From Acetobacteraceae bacterium (lineage in GTDB: Bacteria > Pseudomonadota > Alphaproteobacteria > Acetobacterales > Acetobacteraceae), in assembly GCA_003133265.1 (NCBI GenBank), contig PKWQ01000210.1, forward strand, positions 2,940 through 11,819: 8,880 bases of DNA. Direction: 5' to 3'. The notes under the pieces are model-generated. The model was not told the DNA's origin. It did not search any database and was given only the letters and a program-made list of their open reading frames with translations. Positions 1 to 5,072 of this stretch are shown here, piece by piece. Position numbers and translations under genes: made by a program. Every line of letters begins with the position of its first letter. Within the stretch, counting starts at the first letter, position 1.

Positions 1-1
1 G

Positions 2-757
2 CTGGCGCGCAATGCGCCTCCAGGCATCGACCCCACCGGCTATCTTGTGAGCGAAAAGCTCGACGGCGTGCGGGCGCTGTGGGACGGCAGCGCCTTGCGC
101 TTTCGCAGTGGGCGAGCGGTGCCGGCGCCAGCGTGGTTTCTCGCCCGCCTTCCCACCACAGCGCTGGACGGCGAATTGTGGCTGGGACGTGGCCGCTTTG
201 ACGTGCTGTCGGCGACGGTACGTCGCGCACAAGCGGTGGATGCCGAATGGCTCCAAGTGCAGTACCGCGTGTTTGAGCTGCCGCTTGCCGATGGAACATT
301 TGAAGCTCGTGCCGAGCGACTCAAAGCTGTTGTCCAGACCCGCGGCTGGCAGCAGCTCGAAGCGGTGGAGCAGTTTCGAGTGGCGAATCACGCCGCACTG
401 CAAGCCAAGCTCAAAGTCATCACCAGCGCAGGAGGGGAAGGACTGGTGTTGCACTTGGCCAGTGCCCCGGTCACCGCCGGTCGCAGCGACGTACTATTGA
501 AGCTGAAGGCCCTGCAGGACGCCGAAGCGGTGGTGGTTGGCTACACGCCGGGCAAGGGCAAATACGCCGGAAAATTGGGCGCGTTGAACGTCAAAGCGGA
601 GAGCGGTCAGAACTTCAAACTGGGCACGGGCCTGAGCGACCAGCAACGCCAGAATCCGCCCGCCATCGGCAGCACCGTCACCTACAGTTTTCAGGATCTC
701 ACGCCCGGTGGCAAGCCCCGTTTTGCGCGACTCCTGCGCGTTTACAGCGAAGACTGA
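2..757 (+). CDS. ATP-dependent DNA ligase, Lig E type (5' end outside window)
   Basis: This is the last 251 codons of a small ATP-dependent DNA ligase, which seals nicks through a lysine-AMP intermediate. Counting visible residues: motif I KLDGVR at 19-24 (Lys19, codon 56-58, is the adenylated lysine), DGELW (motif III) at 56-60, YRVFEL near 88, EGLVL (motif IV) at 146-150 and LLKLK (motif V) at 165-169. A short OB-fold-like C-terminal domain follows, and no further domains, matching the minimal Lig E family of proteobacteria. The GTG at 47 is not the start: the reading frame is open to the left edge, and the residues before it (PTGYLVSEKLDGVR) are part of the conserved adenylation motif. Lig E proteins usually carry an N-terminal signal peptide and are thought to act in the periplasm, perhaps on incoming DNA; that part of the gene lies outside the window. 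It ends 21 bp before the convergent CBS gene. The family call is firm; the periplasmic location is inferred from the family. Confidence 0.92.
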   Translation: MARNAPPGIDPTGYLVSEKLDGVRALWDGSALRFRSGRAVPAPAWFLARLPTTALDGELWLGRGRFDVLSATVRRAQAVDAEWLQVQYRVFELPLADGTFEARAERLKAVVQTRGWQQLEAVEQFRVANHAALQAKLKVITSAGGEGLVLHLASAPVTAGRSDVLLKLKALQDAEAVVVGYTPGKGKYAGKLGALNVKAESGQNFKLGTGLSDQQRQNPPAIGSTVTYSFQDLTPGGKPRFARLLRVYSED

Positions 758-778
758 ACCGTCCCATCGTCGGGCACA

Positions 779-1240
779 TCACCTGCGCATCTCACGTTCG
801 CGATGACCCTCGCTGTGGATGGCGGACACCAGCAAACCGAGTTCCTGCACCAGGACGTCGAGCACGTCGTCCAGCGCCACCAGACCGATCAATTCGCCCT
901 GTGCGCCCACGACCGGAACGCGCCGCACGCCCTTGCTGCGCATGCTGCGGATCAAGTCGATCAGCGAATCGTCCTCGCGCGCGGTCAGCAGGTCGGTGCT
1001 CATCACGTCCTCCACGCACAGAACGCCGGGGTTGAGGTCGGAGGCGACCACGGCCGTCACGATGTCGCGGTCGGTCAGCATGCCCACCACCGCCCGCACG
1101 CCCGCCACTTCATCGACCACGACCAGGCAGCCTACATGGTTCTCCCGCATCAGCCGCGCCGCCCCATTGAGGGTCGTCTTGCGAAACGCGATCGTCACGG
1201 TTCGGGTACAAATTTCACCCGTGTTCAAACGTTCCCCCAT
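779..1240 (-). CDS. Tandem CBS-domain protein
   Basis: A 153-residue protein made almost entirely of two CBS domains, at about residues 9-65 and 76-132. Each ends in the typical sequence leading to the second helix: GMLTDRDI at 53-60 and GLVALDDVLDVL at 119-130. A CBS pair forms a Bateman module that commonly binds adenosine nucleotides (AMP, ATP, SAM) and reports energy state. No catalytic, membrane or DNA-binding domain is attached, so it probably acts by binding a partner, which cannot be named from the sequence. The start is supported by a perfect AAGGAG Shine-Dalgarno sequence (plus-strand CTCCTT at 1247-1252), six bases from the ATG. It lies 45 bp downstream of the HPF-like gene on the same strand, so the two are probably cotranscribed. 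The fold is certain; the ligand and partner are unknown. Confidence 0.9.
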   Translation of the reverse strand: MGERLNTGEICTRTVTIAFRKTTLNGAARLMRENHVGCLVVVDEVAGVRAVVGMLTDRDIVTAVVASDLNPGVLCVEDVMSTDLLTAREDDSLIDLIRSMRSKGVRRVPVVGAQGELIGLVALDDVLDVLVQELGLLVSAIHSEGHREREMRR

Positions 1241-1285
1241 GAGGTTCTCCTTGGTGGGTTTTCCTGCTGGCGATGCCGCTGCCGT

Positions 1286-1663
1286 TCAGGCAGCGGTCCC
1301 CTCGTCCGGTTCCGCCGGCTCGCTGGTCGGTGGCACGCGGTGCTGCTTCACCTGCCCCCTGCGCCGTCGCACGACGTCTTCCACCTGGCGCTTCATGTTA
1401 TCGAAGGCATCGCGCAGGGCGACGTAAACGTCTTCGTTCTGCACCCGGTTCACCGTCAGCTCATGTCCGGGAAGCGTGAGATCGATGCGCACGCCGAAGG
1501 GTTGCCCTTGATGTTGGTGTTTCTGAAGCATGTCGACGTGGACACGGCAAGCCATGATGTCCGGCGCGAACGATTCGAGCCTGTGCGCGTGTTCACGCGC
1601 GCTGGCCTCCAGGGCGTCGGACGCCTCCATGCCTTGGAACTGGATATGGACGGGAATTTTCAT
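1286..1663 (-). CDS. Ribosome-associated inhibitor, RaiA/HPF (S30EA) family
   Basis: A 125-residue protein of the HPF/RaiA family, whose members bind the 30S decoding region in stationary phase or stress and stop translation. The N-terminal ~100 residues have the family pattern: a beta strand beginning MKIPVHIQFQG, a helix (about 15-32), further strands ending in RIDLTLPGHELTV (59-71), and a long second helix (about 77-100, with VYVALRDAFDNMKRQVEDV). An arginine cluster RRRRG (99-103) and a charged, probably disordered tail follow. The length exceeds short HPF (~95 residues) and lacks the ~60-residue C-terminal dimerisation domain of long HPF. The frame is open for 46 more codons upstream, but the ATG at 1661-1663 is chosen because the family fold starts there and a GAAGGG ribosome-binding site precedes it. 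The CBS gene follows after 45 bp. Whether it works like HPF or like RaiA cannot be told. Confidence 0.88.
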   Translation of the reverse strand: MKIPVHIQFQGMEASDALEASAREHAHRLESFAPDIMACRVHVDMLQKHQHQGQPFGVRIDLTLPGHELTVNRVQNEDVYVALRDAFDNMKRQVEDVVRRRRGQVKQHRVPPTSEPAEPDEGTAA

Positions 1664-1669
1664 GTTGAG

Positions 1670-1675
1670 CCCTTC
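1670..1675 (-). promoter_or_regulatory. Ribosome-binding site that sets the HPF-like start
   Basis: Minus-strand GAAGGG lies six bases before the ATG at 1661-1663. It supports this internal start over the longer open frame, whose first ATG would be at 1799-1801 and would add 46 residues unlike the family. Confidence 0.6.
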
Positions 1676-1848
1676 GCGCCACCGACGCAGCACGCGCGCC
1701 CATTCTCGCCAGCCGTGGCGGCGGGCCTCTTGCGATTTCTCAACGCCACTACAACCGGCCAGCGTCCCGGGCTTGTCGCCGAGCTTGCCCGCTTTGACCA
1801 CGCCGCGCGCTCTGGGAGTGGGGGGCGGACTCTGCTTGAATTACGCTG

Positions 1849-3783
1849 TCAGCGATTCGGCAGCATGAAGCCCGCAAAAAAAGTCGCCAGGTCCTGGTGC
1901 GCGTCCAGCGGCAGCACGTGAGCGATGTACTGGTCCGGTCGCACGATGACCAGCACGCCCTGGTCGCGGTTCACACCGCGAAGGTCGAAGATGTCGGGGC
2001 CATTCTTCAGATCCGGGCAGAACACCTTTTCGTAATCGTGCAGGCCATAGGGTCCCTTCTGCGGCAGCAGCAGCGCAGGCATGGACTCGATGGCCAGCTC
2101 GCGGTGGCTTTGCTGGAAGATGGCACGCAGGTCGAACACGGCATCCGGGTCCTGACCTTGGCGCGTGTACTGGCGTACCGGCGAGTCCGGCGAGTCCTGC
2201 AGGAAGCGGCACATTGCACGCACGCCCGTCTGCATGTCCACATGGTCGTTTCGGCCCGCAAAGGCGTAGAGACGCCAGCGGCCGTCGGCCTTGCCAGCGT
2301 GGCCCAGTTGCACCACTTTGGCATCGGCAACGCGCAGCACCGGTGCGGAGTGGAACCGCGTGCCCACCTCGAAACCCGTGGCCAATGCCTGGTGCGTAGC
2401 CTCGCCGCAGATCACCGAGGGACGGTATTGGGTCCCCATGCCGGCCGTGAAGCGCAAGTGCTGCTCGAAATACTTCTGGAAGGCCTTGGGGTCCACGCCG
2501 TCGGCATCTCCCTGGTCGCCCTTGCTTTCGGCCGGCTTGTCGCTGATCATCTTGGCCCACTCGCGGTCGAAGTCGATCAGTATCTTCCCCATGACCTGAC
2601 GCTCGGCCGAATAGCTGTGCAGAAGCTGTGGCGCGCACTGTCCGCGCAGCACGGCGGCCAGTTTCCAGCCCAGATTGAAGGTGTCTTGCATGGAGAAGTT
2701 CATGCCCTGGCCCGCCTTGGGACTGTGGGTGTGGCAGGCATCGCCGGCGATGAACACGCGCGGCAGGCGCGTGCCAAGCTCCTGCGCGGGAACGTCGTCG
2801 TACTTGTCGCAAATGCGCTGGCCGATCTCGTACACGGACCACCAAGGCACCTCTTTCACGTCAAGTTTATAGGGGGAAAAAATGCGCTGCGCCGCGGTGA
2901 TGATCTGGTCCACCGTGATCTTGCGCTGGGCCACGCGCTCGTCTTCGCCCAACTTGTCCATCTCCACATAGAGTCGAACCAGATAGCCGCCTTCGCGCGG
3001 GATAATCAGCAGGTTGCCGCCGTTGTTGGACTGGATGGCCACCTTGTGGCGAATATCCGGAAAGTCGGTCACGGCCAGCACGTCCATTACGCCCCAGGCC
3101 TGCTGGGCCGCGTCACCCACCAACTCTCGGCCGATGGACTGGCGCACCACGCTGCGCGCGCCGTCGCAGCCCACCACGTAACGCGCCCGCGCCGTCTCCA
3201 CCTCGCCCGCGTGCGCTTCATCCGTGCGTTCCATGCGCACCGTCACCGGGTAGTCCTGTGCGTTACGGTCCACTGTCACGCCCACGAGCTTGCGTGCGTA
3301 ATATGGTTCCAGCCGGCTGGGTGAATTGCGCATCACGTCCAGGTAGAAGTCATGCACCCGCGCCTGGTTCAGCACCACATGCGGAAACTCCGAAAGGCCG
3401 TCCTCCGTATCTTGCACCCGGCCGTGGCGCATGATCCGCTCCGGCTTTTTTTCGTCCGGTTTCCAGAACGTTACTTCGTTGACCCAGCACGCCTCTTTGA
3501 GCACCCGCTCGCTGAAGTTGAAGGCCTCGAACATCTCCATGGTTCGGCAGGCGATGCCATCGGCGTGGCCCAGTTGCAGCGGGCCGTCTTTTTGCTCCAC
3601 GATGGCAACGGAAATGTCGGGAAAAGCAGCAAGTTGCGCCGCCAGCGTCAGCCCGGCCGGGCCGCACCCCACGATGAGTACATCCACCTGCGCAGGCACC
3701 ATCTCGGTATGCAGGGCCGCCGACGCGGCGGCGGGGGATATGTGGGGGTCGCCGGGGCGAAAGCCGTTGCAGTGGAATTGCAT
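1849..3783 (-). CDS. mobA: 3-hydroxybenzoate 4-monooxygenase (FAD-dependent), MobA-like
   Basis: A 644-residue class A flavoprotein monooxygenase of the phenol hydroxylase-like group. It probably converts 3-hydroxybenzoate, NADPH and O2 to protocatechuate. Visible motifs: FAD-binding GxGxxG (VGCGPAGLTLA from residue 38), the DG motif GCDGARS at 205-211, and the GD motif AGDACHTHSP at 346-355. A C-terminal thioredoxin-like domain (about 450-640) resembles the phenol hydroxylase dimerisation domain. Overall the sequence closely resembles, from memory, Comamonas testosteroni MobA (~640 residues). Residues I recall as lining that enzyme's active site have counterparts here: Asp75, His135, Lys247 and Tyr272. 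The start MQFH matches the family and has an AGGAG site (plus-strand 3791-3795) seven bases upstream. A MarR-type gene lies upstream on the same strand, and a promoter with operator-like repeats lies between them. The gene stands alone; no ring-cleavage genes are in view. The main alternative is a relaxed-specificity hydroxylase for another phenolic acid. Confidence 0.88.
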   Translation of the reverse strand: MQFHCNGFRPGDPHISPAAASAALHTEMVPAQVDVLIVGCGPAGLTLAAQLAAFPDISVAIVEQKDGPLQLGHADGIACRTMEMFEAFNFSERVLKEACWVNEVTFWKPDEKKPERIMRHGRVQDTEDGLSEFPHVVLNQARVHDFYLDVMRNSPSRLEPYYARKLVGVTVDRNAQDYPVTVRMERTDEAHAGEVETARARYVVGCDGARSVVRQSIGRELVGDAAQQAWGVMDVLAVTDFPDIRHKVAIQSNNGGNLLIIPREGGYLVRLYVEMDKLGEDERVAQRKITVDQIITAAQRIFSPYKLDVKEVPWWSVYEIGQRICDKYDDVPAQELGTRLPRVFIAGDACHTHSPKAGQGMNFSMQDTFNLGWKLAAVLRGQCAPQLLHSYSAERQVMGKILIDFDREWAKMISDKPAESKGDQGDADGVDPKAFQKYFEQHLRFTAGMGTQYRPSVICGEATHQALATGFEVGTRFHSAPVLRVADAKVVQLGHAGKADGRWRLYAFAGRNDHVDMQTGVRAMCRFLQDSPDSPVRQYTRQGQDPDAVFDLRAIFQQSHRELAIESMPALLLPQKGPYGLHDYEKVFCPDLKNGPDIFDLRGVNRDQGVLVIVRPDQYIAHVLPLDAHQDLATFFAGFMLPNR

Positions 3784-3820
3784 GGGGCGTCTCCTATTTT
3801 GTCTTCAATGCGGATATATA

Positions 3821-3842
3821 GTATGCATACATATTATATGCA
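3821..3842. promoter_or_regulatory. Probable MarR-family operator over the mobA promoter
   Basis: Two overlapping symmetric elements are present. The plus-strand inverted repeat TGCATA-N7-TATGCA (3824-3842) encloses the -10 box of the monooxygenase promoter. A perfect 10-bp palindrome, GTATGCATAC (3821-3830), covers the predicted transcription start. MarR dimers usually bind 16-20 bp inverted repeats, so the first is the right size, and a bound repressor would block RNA polymerase. That the neighbouring MarR protein binds here is inferred from position and from the known MobR-mobA pairing in Comamonas. Confidence 0.6.
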
Positions 3843-3863
3843 CGCTGTTTAAATCCGTGTCAA
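3833..3863 (-). promoter_or_regulatory. Sigma70-type promoter of the mobA-like gene
   Basis: On the minus strand a perfect TTGACA (-35, plus positions 3858-3863) is followed by a perfect TATAAT (-10, plus positions 3833-3838). The spacer is 19 bp, two longer than optimal, which would favour low basal activity or dependence on regulation. Transcription would begin near 3826, giving a leader of about 43 nt before the ATG at 3783. The region is strikingly AT-rich for this genome. Confidence 0.72.
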
Positions 3864-3992
3864 GTCAGTTGTTCGCGCCGTTGGGTACGGCCCCGAGGGC
3901 GCCAGGGTGTACATGAAAGGCGTCGACGCAGCGCCTCATCGGCATATGCAGCTACGCGGAATCAGTCGCAGCGCGGGCAGGACGAAGGCTCA

Positions 3993-4014
3993 ACAAAACG
4001 GGCGCACGTGCCCC
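3993..4014 (-). terminator. Possible weak terminator after the MarR gene
   Basis: Three bases after the MarR stop codon the minus strand has a GC-rich near-palindrome (4000-4014, core GCACGTGC, flanked by GGG and CCC with one bulged base), followed by GTTTTGTT. This could be a weak intrinsic terminator separating the regulator transcript from the separately promoted monooxygenase gene. The loop would be tight and the T run is interrupted, so the call is tentative. Confidence 0.3.
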
Positions 4015-4017
4015 AGC

Positions 4018-4485
4018 TCAGTCTTGGGTCGGAGTGCTGCTGAGCTCGGCGTTTGCCTCGATCAATGTGCTCATCAAACGCATGAGTTCTTTGCGCTCGG
4101 AGGCCGACAGTGGCTCCAGCAGCCGGTCTTGCGTCTGCAGCACACGGGGTATAACCGCTTTCAAGATCCGCATCCCCTCGTCCGTCGGACTGATCAACCG
4201 CGCGCGACGGTCTTGCGGGCTGACGTTGCGCAGCACCAGTCCACGGGCCGCCAGACGGTCGATCACGCCGCCGATCGTTGCGGCATCGTAACCAATGGTC
4301 TGCGCCAGGGTTTTCTGATCAATGCCGGGCTGCTTGCAGATGGTGTGCAGCGCGGAATACTGCACCGGCGTCAAACTCAGCTCCGCCACTTCTTCATTGA
4401 ACAAAGCCACCGCCAACTGCTGCAATCGCCGTGCGAAATGACCGGGCAGTGCGCGCGGGTCTAGGCTTTTCCATTTCTCGCTCAT
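4018..4485 (-). CDS. MarR-family transcriptional regulator, likely MobR-like
   Basis: A 155-residue MarR-family regulator, a normal length for the family. Helices that would form the dimer interface flank a winged helix-turn-helix: LTPVQYSALHTI near 39-50, IDQKTLAQTIGYD (55-67), the recognition helix AATIGGVIDRLAARG (68-82), and a wing with the family signature DRRARLISPTDEG (92-104). Such proteins bind short palindromes as dimers and release DNA when a phenolic ligand binds. Its position immediately upstream of the 3-hydroxybenzoate hydroxylase-like gene, on the same strand, makes it the likely repressor of that gene, as MobR is for mobA in C. testosteroni. No clear Shine-Dalgarno precedes the ATG at 4483-4485, so the start is chosen by family length. 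A palindrome 28 bp upstream suggests autoregulation. The family is certain; target and ligand are inferred. Confidence 0.9.
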   Translation of the reverse strand: MSEKWKSLDPRALPGHFARRLQQLAVALFNEEVAELSLTPVQYSALHTICKQPGIDQKTLAQTIGYDAATIGGVIDRLAARGLVLRNVSPQDRRARLISPTDEGMRILKAVIPRVLQTQDRLLEPLSASERKELMRLMSTLIEANAELSSTPTQD

Positions 4486-4513
4486 GTGCGGCTGGGTGCG
4501 GAGGTCATTCGGG

Positions 4514-4536
4514 GCATGAACAATTCTAGTTCACGC
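4514..4536. promoter_or_regulatory. Palindrome upstream of the MarR gene, candidate autoregulatory operator
   Basis: A 23-bp near-palindrome is centred at 4525, with half-sites reading GCATGAAC on the left and GTTCACGC on the right of the plus strand. Eight of the 11 base pairs are symmetric, with mismatches at the third pair from each end and at two pairs near the centre. It lies 28 bp before the regulator's start codon. The size and position fit a MarR autoregulatory site, but its sequence differs from the repeat in front of the monooxygenase gene. Confidence 0.4.
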
Positions 4537-4832
4537 ATCATGACAGGCAGTGGACCCGCAGGTCTTCAGACTCAGCATCGGCAAACTTTTCTACATACAA
4601 GTCACAACCAACCCGGCAGCAGCACGCCATGATTAAGTTCACTTGCACAAGCATTGCACACACCCTATCGAAGCTCCGAATTCTTCAATCGCTGCTTTGA
4701 CGCATAGACCTCGCCAGGAGCGACGATCGAAGTCTGGTCAATGGTTTTAGGATCCTCTCATTTTCAAAGAATCGGAGCGGAAAGAGGTGTTCAACACTAT
4801 CGGTCGAACGCAGTGATTGGTTTACCTGCCGC
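4537..4832. other. Intergenic stretch with no recognisable gene
   Basis: About 300 bp between the MarR upstream palindrome and the exonuclease remnant. It is visibly less GC-rich than the flanking genes and has stops in all frames at short intervals. A minus-strand frame of about 30 codons ending at 4665 (…EVYASKQRLKNSELR) and a plus-strand one of about 60 codons in 4720-4910 have no start, ribosome site or family I recognise. A short direct repeat TTGCACA occurs at 4643-4649 and 4654-4660. It may be decayed coding sequence. Confidence 0.5.
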
Positions 4833-5018
4833 TCACAAATTGAAGTCGTAATCAATCGTCAGTGGCGCATGGTCCGAGAATTTTTGCGCTTTGTAGACAT
4901 GCGCTGACCGGGCGCGCTCTGCCAGAGCAGGGCTAGCCAAGTGGTAACGGGCCAGCACGCCCGGCAAGGAAAAATACGCGGGCGTGTTGGGCGCGCCGGC
5001 CTGCAAGACTAAACTCGG
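4833..5018 (-). pseudogene. xthA: C-terminal remnant of exodeoxyribonuclease III
   Basis: Read on the minus strand, this stretch is open for 61 codons and ends at a TGA at 4833-4835. Its last ~40 residues, beginning RYHLASPALAERARSAHV and containing the FSDHAPLT motif, match the C-terminus of exonuclease III/AP endonuclease proteins. There the SDHAP histidine is catalytic and the usual ending in Burkholderiales is similar. The preceding residues (NTPAYFSLPGVLA) can be aligned at equal length to the family's AY…VGWR region but have diverged. A stop in frame at 5019-5021 ends the frame, no start or upstream domain is present, and the rest (~200 residues) is missing or replaced by the next gene's 5' region. 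This is a fragment. It may be the trace of a deletion or of a duplicated xthA copy. No protein function is expected. Homology is confident from 4833 to about 4950, weaker beyond. Confidence 0.75.
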
Positions 5019-5072
5019 TCACGACCAGAAGAGGGTCCTTGACCCCGACCTTTCCCCGAGCCCACCGTCAAC

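Noticed and set aside
47..757. GTG at 47 as the true start of the ligase
   Set aside because: The frame continues upstream to the window edge, and the residues just before it belong to the conserved adenylation motif, so the gene starts outside.
1286..1801. Longer version of the HPF-like protein starting at 1801
   Set aside because: The extra 46 residues are basic and unlike the family, and the ribosome-binding site and fold both point to the ATG at 1661-1663.
803..1921. 372-codon open frame on the plus strand
   Set aside because: It runs antisense across the CBS and HPF-like genes and their spacer, with no domain or ribosome-binding site; both minus-strand genes have clear families.
1841..2845. 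334-codon open frame on the minus strand overlapping the monooxygenase
   Set aside because: It is an alternative frame of the same strand, rich in Arg/Gly/Ala and Pro, without any protein family resemblance.
1897..3324. 475-codon open frame on the plus strand
   Set aside because: It lies wholly antisense to the monooxygenase gene, is rich in His/Val/Ala as expected of a GC-rich shadow frame, and has no recognisable domain.
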